Origin: CADCVW01 sp035644935
GTDB lineage: Bacteria > Pseudomonadota > Alphaproteobacteria > Sphingomonadales > Sphingomonadaceae
Reading direction: 5' to 3'
DNA length: 42,690 bases
NCBI GenBank assembly: GCA_035644935.1
Contig: DASQNO010000116.1
Span: 1 to 42,690, forward strand
Shown: positions 15,507 to 22,858 of the stretch, in pieces
How positions within the stretch are numbered: the stretch's first letter is position 1
How the letters are laid out: each line of letters opens with the position of its first letter
Position numbers and translations under genes: made by a program
The notes under the pieces: generated by a model
What the model saw: the letters and a program-made list of their open reading frames with translations, nothing else
Database searches by the model: none
Told to the model about the DNA's origin: nothing

Positions 15507-17078
15507 TCATGCCACTTGGGCGCGCTGGAAAAGTTCAACCATCATCAACAGCGCATAGCACGCCGCAAGCGCGCCGCCGCCGCCGGCCAGCCAGGTCAGC
15601 TGCCGCCGTCGCACCGCCGCCATGGGCGCCGTCACCACTTCGCTCACCGTTCCCAGCACGGGCAGACCCGTCGCGTCGGCCAGACGCCGGGCGCTCGGGA
15701 ACGTTCCCTTGAGCTGCGCCGCCGCAAAGGCCGCCGCCGCGCCCGCGCCGAGGCCCAGGAACAGGATCGCCGTCAGCAGCAACGGCCGATTGGGCGTCGC
15801 GGGAATCGTTGGGCGGCTGGGCGGCTCGATGACCTTAAACTGCACGGGGCTCGTCTGCGACGCGACATCGCTGCGCAGGCGCACCGCTTCGCGGTCCTCC
15901 AGCAGCTTGTCATACTGGCGCTTGAGCACGTCGTAGTCGCGGTTCAGCCGCTCCTGCTCCGCCGCCACGCCGGGTTCGGACACCTGCCGCGCGCTCATCG
16001 AGGCCATATCGGCCTGCAGCTGGCCTTTGCGCGAATTGGCCGCGTTCACCAGCGCTTCCTTCTCGGCGACCATGCTGCGCAGCGAGGAGTAGGCCGGGTT
16101 AGGCGTGCTGATCATCGACGAGCCGCCGCCGCTGGCGCCGGGCGCCGCGCGGCCGCGGTTCTGGCTGCGGGTGCGGGCCAGCTGCGACTTGGTGGCGACG
16201 ACGTCCGGGTGCGCGTCGGTCCAGCCCCGGGCATAGGCCTGCGACAACTGCCCTTCGAGCGCGGCCACCTGCGCCGCGCCGGGATCGATCGCGGCCATCG
16301 GCGCCGCGGCGGCGAAATTGGGCGTCTGGATCGTCGGCGGCGTGCCGGCGAGCTGACCGCGCGCCGCGGCCAGCGCGCCCTGCGCCGCCGCCAGCTGGCT
16401 GTCGATGTTGGACAATTCCATGCGCGCCGCGCTCATGCGCTGGCTGATCGAACCTTCGCCGGGCAACAGGCCCATGTAGCGGGTCTCGAACGCCACGCGC
16501 TTCTGCTCGGCGTCCATCATCTGCTTTTCGAGCGCCGCGATCCGGCCGTCGAAGAAGCGGATCGCCTGCTGCGTCTCGCCGCGCCCGCCCGACAGATTGT
16601 CTTCGACGAACAGGTCCAGGAGGTTCTGAACGATCGTCGTCGACAGCCGCGCGTTCTCCGCGTTGGACAAGGCCGGCGAACTCGCCTCCGCCTTGATCTC
16701 CAGCACGTTGTCGGGAAGCGCGGTGACCTTGATCTTCTCGCGGATCGCGGAAACCTGGCCCGCCAGGTCCCGATCGCTGACCACCTGCTTGTTGAGGTCG
16801 GTGCGCCGGACCACCTTTTCCAGGTTGGTCGTCGACGTCAGCGTCTGGCGAACGCGGTCGACCGCCGCCTGCCGCTCGGTCGTCGTCACGCCGATGCGGT
16901 CGGACAGCAGCCCTTGCGTCTGCACGAACAATTTGGCCTGCGATTCATAACTGTTGGGTAGCAACGCCACCACCAGCCAGCCGACGAGGCACAGCCCCCA
17001 CGCGACGCCCAGCGCCAGCCAGCGCCGCAGCCAGATCGAGTGGATCGCGATCCGTACCTGTTCGAAGATGCCGTCCAT
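15507..17078 (-). CDS. XrtA-system polysaccharide chain-length determinant (Wzz/GNVR type)
   Basis: This 523-residue inner-membrane co-polymerase has an N-terminal Wzz domain with one membrane helix (WLALGVAWGLCLVGWLVVALL), a long periplasmic coiled coil (about 170-390, including ERLNRDYDVLKRQYDKLLEDRE), a Pro-rich PPSRPTIPATPNRP motif before the second helix (LLLTAILFLGLGAGAAAAFAA), and a third hydrophobic segment at the end. It controls chain length and activates the downstream kinase. AAGGA precedes its ATG, 11 bp after the export gene. The family assignment is firm; polymer identity is unknown. Confidence 0.93.
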   Translation of the reverse strand: MDGIFEQVRIAIHSIWLRRWLALGVAWGLCLVGWLVVALLPNSYESQAKLFVQTQGLLSDRIGVTTTERQAAVDRVRQTLTSTTNLEKVVRRTDLNKQVVSDRDLAGQVSAIREKIKVTALPDNVLEIKAEASSPALSNAENARLSTTIVQNLLDLFVEDNLSGGRGETQQAIRFFDGRIAALEKQMMDAEQKRVAFETRYMGLLPGEGSISQRMSAARMELSNIDSQLAAAQGALAAARGQLAGTPPTIQTPNFAAAAPMAAIDPGAAQVAALEGQLSQAYARGWTDAHPDVVATKSQLARTRSQNRGRAAPGASGGGSSMISTPNPAYSSLRSMVAEKEALVNAANSRKGQLQADMASMSARQVSEPGVAAEQERLNRDYDVLKRQYDKLLEDREAVRLRSDVASQTSPVQFKVIEPPSRPTIPATPNRPLLLTAILFLGLGAGAAAAFAAAQLKGTFPSARRLADATGLPVLGTVSEVVTAPMAAVRRRQLTWLAGGGGALAACYALLMMVELFQRAQVA

Positions 17079-17089
17079 CCGCGAATTCC

Positions 17090-17734
17090 TTAAAAGGAGC
17101 TTTCGGGGATGATGATGACGTCGCCCGGTTCGAGCTTGACGTTGGCCGTGCGGTCGCCGCGCTTCAGCAGCTTGGAGATGCGAAGGCGGTACTCCTGCTC
17201 GGCGCCCGTCTCCCGGTTGCGGCGGATCAGCGTCGCGCGGTCACCCGCAGCGTATTCGGAAAGGCCGCCGACCGCGATCATCGCGTCCAGCAGTGTCATA
17301 TTGGCGCGGTACGGCAGCGACGCGGGCTTCTCCGTCGCGCCGACGACGCGGATCTGCTGCGAGAAGGTGCCGTTGAACTTCTCGACGATCACCGAGACCA
17401 GCGGGTCCTGGATGTAGGTCGTCAGCCGGCCCTTGATGTCGTCAGCGAGCTGCGCGGGCGTCTTGCCGACGGCGGGAAGGTCGGCGATCAGCGGCGTCGT
17501 GATGCGGCCGTCGGGGCGCACCTGCACCTTGGCGCCGAGTTCGGGGTTGCGCCACACGAACACGGTCAGCTCGTCCAGCGGACCGATGATATACTGCTCG
17601 CCCGGCGCTTCTTCGCCGCCGACGAACGAGGCGGGCGGCAGCTCCGGGCCGCCGCGCGAGGAGGAGGAGCATCCGCCAAGCATCAGCGTGGCGAGGGAGC
17701 CGGCGAGAAGGGCGGCGTGCAGTGTCCGGGCCAT
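17090..17734 (-). CDS. XrtA-system polysaccharide export lipoprotein (Wza-like)
   Basis: This is the first gene of the ten-gene operon, 214 residues. The signal peptide ends in a lipobox (LMLGGC, lipidated Cys22). A Poly_export domain follows (YIIGPLDELTVFVWRNPEL...VRPDGRITTPLI) and then a SLBB-like domain (IRVVGATEKPASLPYRANMTL; LEPGDVIIIPES). Such proteins form the outer-membrane export channel and contact the chain-length protein. I use the ATG at 17734, preceded by AAAGG; an in-frame ATG at 17770 would put extra residues before a normal signal peptide. Confidence 0.94.
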   Translation of the reverse strand: MARTLHAALLAGSLATLMLGGCSSSSRGGPELPPASFVGGEEAPGEQYIIGPLDELTVFVWRNPELGAKVQVRPDGRITTPLIADLPAVGKTPAQLADDIKGRLTTYIQDPLVSVIVEKFNGTFSQQIRVVGATEKPASLPYRANMTLLDAMIAVGGLSEYAAGDRATLIRRNRETGAEQEYRLRISKLLKRGDRTANVKLEPGDVIIIPESSF

Positions 17735-17762
17735 GGTTCTGCCTTTCAGGCGTATCGGTAAA

Positions 17763-17816
17763 GCGGGCAAGCCCGCGGTTGAAGCTGTCGCGTTGTGGGG
17801 CGGTATGACGCCACAA
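17763..17816. promoter_or_regulatory. Two dyads upstream of the exopolysaccharide operon
   Basis: A perfect palindrome GCGGGC-AA-GCCCGC lies at 17763-17776 and TTGTGG-N12-CCACAA at 17793-17816, 29 and 59 bp before the start of the first gene of the leftward operon. Either could bind a regulator. No recognisable -35/-10 pair was found. The call is tentative. Confidence 0.35.
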
Positions 17817-17870
17817 GCGTAAAGATAGGGTTAGGCAGTGCGCCCAATCTCGACAATGACGCCCGTTAAG

Positions 17871-18014
17871 GTCCTCCCCAGCTTTTGCTGGGGAGGGGGA
17901 CCACGCGCAGCGTGGTGGAGGGGTTTTGCAGCGCGTAGTCTGCGGCGCTGCAAAACCCCTCCACCATCCCGCTGGCGCGGGATGGTCCCCCTCCCCGGCA
18001 AAGCCGGGGAGAAC
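17871..18014. repeat. Full copy of the 144-bp palindromic repeat element
   Basis: This is the most complete copy. The left arm is GTCCTCCCCAGC-TTTT-GCTGGGGAGG, then GACCACGCGCAGCGTGGT, then GAGGGGTTTTGCAGCGC. The right arm mirrors the latter (GCGCTGCAAAACCCCTC), followed by ATCCCGCTGGCGCGGGAT and CTCCCCGGCAAAGCCGGGGAG. The whole is an imperfect palindrome built of smaller hairpins. It separates the decarboxylase end from the promoter region of the EPS operon and may block read-through. No gene lies in 17771-18025. Confidence 0.85.
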
Positions 18015-18025
18015 TAACCACGGCG

Positions 18026-19252
18026 TTAAACCAGCATCTCGATGGCCCCACGCTGACCAAGAAACGCCTGCGGGCTGGCGCTTAAGCCGTAGGCCCCCGC
18101 GACGAACACCGCCACGACGTCGCCGACGTCGGCGCGCGGCACCACGATTTCGTCGCCTAGCAGGTCCAGCGGCGTGCACAGGCAGCCGACGATCGTCGCT
18201 TCCTCCGCAGGGTCCCCGTCCCACCGGCTGGCGATCGCCACCGGGAAGTTGCGGCGGATCACCTGCCCGAAATTCCCGCTCGCCGCGAGCTGGTGCTGCA
18301 GGCCGCCGTCCGTTACCAGGAACGTGCGCCCATGGCTCTGCTTGCGGTCGACGATCCTCGTCAGGTAGACGCCCGCCTCGCCCACAAGCCAGCGACCAAA
18401 CTCCAGCGCAAAGCGCGTGTTCGCAAGGCTTTGCGGCAGGTTGTTGAACTCCGCCGATAACGCTTCCGCCACCGCATCGATGTCCAGCGGCGTGTCGCCC
18501 GCGAAATAAGGAATGCCGAAACCCCCGCCCAGATTGACCAGCGGCGGCGTCTCTCCCACCGCGTCCGCCAGCCGCCCGGCCAGCGCCAGAGTCTGCGCCT
18601 GCGTGCCGATGATCGCGGTCGCATCCAGCGTCTGCGACCCGGAATAGATGTGGAAGCCTCGCCAATCAACGCCCGCGTCCAGCAGGTGGCGCACCAGCGC
18701 GGGCACCCGCACCGCATCGACGCCGAACGGCTTGGCGCCGCCCCCCATCCGCATTCCCGAACCCTTGATCTCGAAGTCGGGATTGACGCGCACCGCGATC
18801 CGCGGCCGCAGGTCGAGGCCCGCCGCGATGGCGATCGTCCGCGCCGCCTCGCCTTCCGATTCGCAGTGCAGCGTGATCCCCGCGGTCAGCGCCGCCGCCA
18901 GGTCGTCGTCGCGCTTGCCCGGTCCCGCGAACGACAGGTGTTCCGCGTCCGCCCCCGCATCCAGCGCCATCCGCATCTCGCCCGCCGACGCGACGTCGAT
19001 GCCCTCCGTCGCCGCGATCATGTGGCGTAGCAGCGGCGGATAGGGATTGGCCTTCATCGCATAATGCAGCGCCACACGCGTCCCGAACGCCGCCCGGAAC
19101 GCCGCCGCCTTGGCGTCGATCGCACCGCGGTCGTATACGAACAGCGGCGTGTCGCCGGCCTCCGCCACAAGGTCGGACACCGCGCGCCCGCCGATGCGCA
19201 GCTCGGCGCCGTCGCGCGCGAAATGCGCGGGGATCGGCCCCGTCTTCTTCAT
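18026..19252 (-). CDS. PLP-dependent decarboxylase, exosortase A system-associated
   Basis: This is a fold-type III (ornithine/diaminopimelate decarboxylase-like) enzyme, 408 residues. The Schiff-base Lys67 lies in HYAMKANP. The phosphate-binding region is GGGFGIPY, and the second active-site Cys is in CLCTPLD near the C-terminus, supplied in trans in family dimers. It overlaps the acyl ligase stop by ATGA, so the two are made together. The substrate is unknown; a diaminopimelate-, lysine- or ornithine-like amino acid is possible. Its steady linkage to a ligase and carrier protein argues against ordinary lysine synthesis. Gene lysA elsewhere would support this. Confidence 0.9.
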   Translation of the reverse strand: MKKTGPIPAHFARDGAELRIGGRAVSDLVAEAGDTPLFVYDRGAIDAKAAAFRAAFGTRVALHYAMKANPYPPLLRHMIAATEGIDVASAGEMRMALDAGADAEHLSFAGPGKRDDDLAAALTAGITLHCESEGEAARTIAIAAGLDLRPRIAVRVNPDFEIKGSGMRMGGGAKPFGVDAVRVPALVRHLLDAGVDWRGFHIYSGSQTLDATAIIGTQAQTLALAGRLADAVGETPPLVNLGGGFGIPYFAGDTPLDIDAVAEALSAEFNNLPQSLANTRFALEFGRWLVGEAGVYLTRIVDRKQSHGRTFLVTDGGLQHQLAASGNFGQVIRRNFPVAIASRWDGDPAEEATIVGCLCTPLDLLGDEIVVPRADVGDVVAVFVAGAYGLSASPQAFLGQRGAIEMLV

Positions 19253-20781
19253 GCCCCCAGCTCCCGGCGCAGCGCCGCACGGTCGAACTTGCCGTTGGGG
19301 CTGATCGGCAGCGCCTCGCGCCAATGAATGCTGCGCGGCTGCATGTGCGCGGGCAGTTCGCGCGACAGCCAGGCGCGCAGGCGTGGCTCCGCCTCCTCCG
19401 CCGCGCCGGACGCGCGCGCGACCAGCGCGATCGCCTGCCCCAGCCGCTCGTCGGCCACGCCGAACGCCGCGGCATGCGTCACCGCCCCGCTCGCCATCGC
19501 CGCTTCCTCGATCTCCGCCGGGCTCACCCGGTTGCCGCTGGTCTTGATCATCTCGTCGTCGCGGCCGAGCACGGTGATCAGCCCGTCCGCCCCGCGCCGC
19601 ACGCGGTCGCCCGACCAGACCGCCGTGCCACCATAGCGCGACGCCGCCGGCGCGGGTTTGAACCGCTCCGCCGTTCGCTCCGGATCGCGCCAATATCCGC
19701 CCGCCACCAGCGGCCCGGCATGGACGAGCTCGCCCGCCTCGTCGTCGCGGGCCACCGTTCCGTCCGGCGCCACCACCAGCACTTCCGCGAACGGAATTGC
19801 GGTGCCTACCGTGTGCGCGTCGCTGTCGACGCGCGCCGGATCGAGCGAGGTTGAGCGGAATGCCTCGGTCAGCCCGTACATCAGGTGCACCGCCGCGTTG
19901 GGGAACAGCGCGCGCAGCCTGTCCAGCAGCGGCCGAGGCATGGCCCCGCCGGAATTGGTCAGTCGCCGCACGCTTTTCCGAACCTCCTCCGGCCAAGCGG
20001 CGTCCGCGATCTGCATCCACAGCGGCGGCACGCCGGCAATCGTGGTGACGTCATGACGCCGCACGGCGCTCACCACGTCCCGGGCCGTCAGGTAGTCCAG
20101 CGGGATGGCCGCGCCGCCTGCCGCCCAGGTGGAAAGCAGCTGGTTCTGGCCGTAATCGAACGCCAGCGGCAGCACCGCCAGCGTGCGGTCGGCGGGCGCC
20201 AACTCAAGATAATGCGCGACGCTGACCGCTCCCAGCCACATGTTGGCGTGGCTCAGCATCACGCCCTTGGGCCGTCCCGTCGATCCCGACGTGTACAGCA
20301 GCGCTGCCAGCGCCTGTGGGTCATGAGACGACGGCGGCAGCGCCTCGCCTGCGTGCAGCCAGGCAGCCGCCTCCGTGTCCGGCACCACCGCGCACGGCGG
20401 CTCCGCGCCGTCTTCGCTAAGGCTCGCAGTCCGCGCGGCGTTGGTGATCAGCAGCGCAGCGCTGCTGTCCTCCAGGATATGCGCGGCCTGCGCCCGTCGC
20501 AGCACAGGGTTGATCGGCACGTGCACCAGCCCCGCGCGCGCTGCGGCCAGCGGCAACAGACAGGTCAGACGGTTCTTGGGCAGCCAGCTCGCCACCCGGT
20601 CGCCGTTCCGCAGCCCGGTCGCCCGCAGCGCCGCCGCCATGCGACCGACGCCGATTTCCAGCTCGTAGTAACGGATCGTTCCGTGCGCGTCGCTATACGC
20701 CGGGTCGTCGGCGCGGCCGCGCAGCGCCAGGTGGTCGAGCGGCCGGGGAACGGGGTCGAGGGGTTGCACCGTGTCTCTCAA
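19249..20781 (-). CDS. Acyl-CoA/acyl-carrier ligase (AMP-forming), exosortase A system-associated
   Basis: This is an adenylate-forming enzyme of the ANL superfamily, about 510 residues. The ATP loop is YTSGSTGRPKG (163-173), followed by YGLTEAFRST, GRDDEMIKTSGNRVSP and the catalytic C-terminal Lys in NGKFDR. It likely activates a carboxylic or amino acid and loads it on the carrier protein encoded on the other strand, or on CoA. The start is either the TTG at 20781 or the GTG at 20769, which has GAGAG upstream. It is the first gene of a two-gene leftward operon and diverges from the acetyltransferase across only 34 bp. Confidence 0.9.
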   Translation of the reverse strand: MRDTVQPLDPVPRPLDHLALRGRADDPAYSDAHGTIRYYELEIGVGRMAAALRATGLRNGDRVASWLPKNRLTCLLPLAAARAGLVHVPINPVLRRAQAAHILEDSSAALLITNAARTASLSEDGAEPPCAVVPDTEAAAWLHAGEALPPSSHDPQALAALLYTSGSTGRPKGVMLSHANMWLGAVSVAHYLELAPADRTLAVLPLAFDYGQNQLLSTWAAGGAAIPLDYLTARDVVSAVRRHDVTTIAGVPPLWMQIADAAWPEEVRKSVRRLTNSGGAMPRPLLDRLRALFPNAAVHLMYGLTEAFRSTSLDPARVDSDAHTVGTAIPFAEVLVVAPDGTVARDDEAGELVHAGPLVAGGYWRDPERTAERFKPAPAASRYGGTAVWSGDRVRRGADGLITVLGRDDEMIKTSGNRVSPAEIEEAAMASGAVTHAAAFGVADERLGQAIALVARASGAAEEAEPRLRAWLSRELPAHMQPRSIHWREALPISPNGKFDRAALRRELGA

Positions 20782-20815
20782 TGACCGCAGGGTTGGGATG
20801 AACAGGGACTAGCCT

Positions 20816-21838
20816 ATGCGCGTCAAGGTTGAACACTTCGTTGATCTCGATGCCGTCACCGCCGATGCCGCGGGGGCGCTGGACCCTGACGCGCAGGCGC
20901 GGCTCTACGACACGCTCGACTGGTATCGCCTAACCCGCGACCACATAAGCCCTGCCGTCCCGCTCCACGTCGTCCGCGCACGCGGCGAGGCGGGCGCGAT
21001 GTGGCTGTTCCTGGCGGCCCGTGGCGGCGGGTCGGCCGATCCGTTCGGCAGCTGGTACACGCTGCGCTACGCCCCGATCTTCGGCGGCCCCCCCGACCCA
21101 AGCCTCGCCGTCGCCGCCTTGAAGGCGCTGCGGAAGCGTTTTGGACGCATTTCGCTGCAACCTTTGGCCGAATCCGACCTCCTGTTGCTGCAAAACGCGT
21201 GCAAAACGGCCGGATGGTGGTCCAGACACACCGTTCAAACCGCCAATTGGGTCGCCCACACCGCCGGTCTCGACTTCCCCGCCTACTGGGCCGCGCGCCC
21301 CAAGCAGCTCCAGAACACCGTTCGCCGCAAAGCCGCGAAGGCACAGATAGACATCCGCCTACTGGATACCTTCGACCCCCTCGCCTGGGACCAGTACGAG
21401 GCGGTTTTCGCGGCCAGCTGGAAGGGCGGCGCCGAAGGCTCCCCCGCCTTCCTCCGCGCTTTGGCCCGGCACGCCGCAGCCCTCGGCCGCCTCCGCATGG
21501 GCCTCGCCTACGACCCCGCGGGCACCCCCCTGGCCGCCCAGTTCTGGACCGTCGACGCCGGCATCGCCACCATCCACAAGCTCGCCTACGTCGACGCCGC
21601 CAAGGCGCTGTCCCCCGGCTCTATCCTCAGCCACGCGATGTTCGAACACGTCATCACCCGCGACCGTCCCGCCGCGATCGACTTCGGCACCGGCGACGAC
21701 CCGTACAAGGCCGACTGGATGGACGAGAAACGCTCCCTCCACCGCCTCGACGCCTACAACTCCGCCAGCCTGCGCGGCCTCGCCGCCTACGCGCGATCCG
21801 AAGCGGGCGAACTTGTGGCGCGCTGGCGGAGCGCCTAG
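20816..21838 (+). CDS. GNAT/FemAB-like N-acyltransferase of the exosortase locus
   Basis: This 340-residue protein has an Acetyltransf_6 (CelD/BcsL-like) C-terminal domain (YEAVFAASWKGG, LAAQFWTVDAGIATIHKLAY, ALSPGSILSHAMFEHV, DFGTGDDPYKADWM). It resembles the FemAB-type protein at 9987-11042 in general layout but is not close. It starts the rightward carrier-protein operon, and AGGGA precedes the ATG. It may move an acyl or aminoacyl group from the carrier protein to an amine. Residues 107-131 are encoded by a 74-bp palindrome (21136-21209). The function is inferred from fold and neighbours. Confidence 0.78.
   Translation: MRVKVEHFVDLDAVTADAAGALDPDAQARLYDTLDWYRLTRDHISPAVPLHVVRARGEAGAMWLFLAARGGGSADPFGSWYTLRYAPIFGGPPDPSLAVAALKALRKRFGRISLQPLAESDLLLLQNACKTAGWWSRHTVQTANWVAHTAGLDFPAYWAARPKQLQNTVRRKAAKAQIDIRLLDTFDPLAWDQYEAVFAASWKGGAEGSPAFLRALARHAAALGRLRMGLAYDPAGTPLAAQFWTVDAGIATIHKLAYVDAAKALSPGSILSHAMFEHVITRDRPAAIDFGTGDDPYKADWMDEKRSLHRLDAYNSASLRGLAAYARSEAGELVARWRSA
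21136..21209. repeat. 74-bp coding palindrome inside the acetyltransferase gene
   Basis: The left arm (21136-21161) and the reverse complement of the right arm (21184-21209) agree at 21 of 26 positions: GCGTTTTGGACGC... against CCGTTTTGCACGC..., both ending GCAAC on the inner side. The 22-nt centre contains GGCCGAATCCGACC, itself nearly palindromic. The reading frame passes through it intact. As expected of a palindrome, both strands can encode similar peptides here (AATFGRIRP and AATGGRIRP). This looks like a palindromic element tolerated within an ORF. Confidence 0.6.
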
Positions 21839-21869
21839 GGCGCGCCGTCCAGTTCTCAAGGAAAAGCCC

Positions 21870-22145
21870 ATGTCCGCGATGTTCGACACCGACGAAGTCG
21901 ACCGCACGCTGCGCAGCGTCCTCAGCGACGTCCTCGGCCTCCCCCGCGCGCGCGTCGACGCGTTCGACGCGGACACCGAACTCTTCGGCAGCCTGCCCGA
22001 ATTCGATTCCATGGCCGTCGCCGGCGTGCTGACCGAACTTGAGGAGCGGCTCGCCATCTCTATCGAGGACGACGAGGTCGACGGCGAACTTTTTGCCCGC
22101 TTCGGCAACCTCCTGACCTTTGCCAGGGCAAAATCCCTGGCATGA
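21870..22145 (+). CDS. Acyl carrier protein
   Basis: This is a 91-residue phosphopantetheine carrier. The attachment site is Ser47 in EFDSMAV. The acidic helix II and length fit acyl or peptidyl carrier proteins rather than the fatty-acid AcpP. AAGGAA precedes the ATG, and the stop overlaps the next start (ATGA). It probably carries the group activated by the ligase at 19249-20781. No phosphopantetheinyl transferase is in the window, so a general one must serve it. Confidence 0.92.
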   Translation: MSAMFDTDEVDRTLRSVLSDVLGLPRARVDAFDADTELFGSLPEFDSMAVAGVLTELEERLAISIEDDEVDGELFARFGNLLTFARAKSLA

Positions 22146-22858
22146 CGTCTCCGCAGCTGCGTTACCGCACCTACGACTGGCGCGGCGGGGAGGAGTGGCT
22201 GGCCGAGATGGGCGCGGGCCCCACGATCCTGATCGCGCCCCCCCTTTTCGAGGAAATGAACCGCTGCCGCGCGTTCATCGTCGCGATCATGCGCCATCTG
22301 GCGGACGCGGGCTTCCACACCGTGCTCCCCGACCTCCCCGGCACCGGCGAGAGTACGCGTGAACTGGTGGAACTCACTTGGTCCGACTGGTCGGCTGCGC
22401 TGTCTTCTTTTGCGCACGATCCTAAGACCATTTCGCAACCTGTTCTTGTTGCAAGTTTTCGCGGCGGCTGCCTGCTCGACGACGCTCTCGATACGCCTAT
22501 GCGATGGCGGTTCGCGCCGGTGGACGGAACCGCGCTCACCCGCGACCTTGTCCGCGCGCGGCAGGCCGCCTCCCCCGACAAGCCACGCGTCGAAGCGGTC
22601 CTCATGCAGGCTCGCGAGTCCCCCTGCGAGTTTGCGGGCTACATCCTTCCGCCTGGTCTGTTTGCCGGCCTGCACGAGGCGCGCCTCGCTGACGTCACGG
22701 GCACGCGCACCGCACGGCTGAGCAGCGACCCCGCCCCTGCCGATCTCAAGGTCGAGGGACGCCCGTTGTGGCGGCAGTCCGAGCCCGGCACCGATGTCTC
22801 CCTGTCGCGCCGCCTCGCCGACGACATCGCACGGTGGGCCCGCGCATGCGCCGCCTGA
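22142..22858 (+). CDS. Alpha/beta-hydrolase-like protein, exosortase A system (hydrolase 2 type)
   Basis: This 238-residue protein has an alpha/beta-hydrolase start (ILIAPPLFEEMNRCR, VLPDLPGTGES) but an altered active site. The position of the nucleophile elbow reads S105-F-R107-G-G, placing Arg where Ser is expected, and no His lies in the last 60 residues where the catalytic His belongs. It may be a non-catalytic or mechanistically different partner of the next gene product. It is translationally coupled to the carrier protein and overlaps the next gene by 13 bp. Codons around 22402-22460 are unusually AT-rich. Confidence 0.82.
   Translation: MTSPQLRYRTYDWRGGEEWLAEMGAGPTILIAPPLFEEMNRCRAFIVAIMRHLADAGFHTVLPDLPGTGESTRELVELTWSDWSAALSSFAHDPKTISQPVLVASFRGGCLLDDALDTPMRWRFAPVDGTALTRDLVRARQAASPDKPRVEAVLMQARESPCEFAGYILPPGLFAGLHEARLADVTGTRTARLSSDPAPADLKVEGRPLWRQSEPGTDVSLSRRLADDIARWARACAA

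Noticed and set aside
15516..16961. Long rightward open frame opposite the chain-length gene
   Set aside because: Shadow of GC-skewed codons; no ribosome site or motif.
19249..20781. Ligase as a plain fatty-acid CoA ligase
   Set aside because: Coupled to the decarboxylase and next to a carrier protein; kept as an alternative only.
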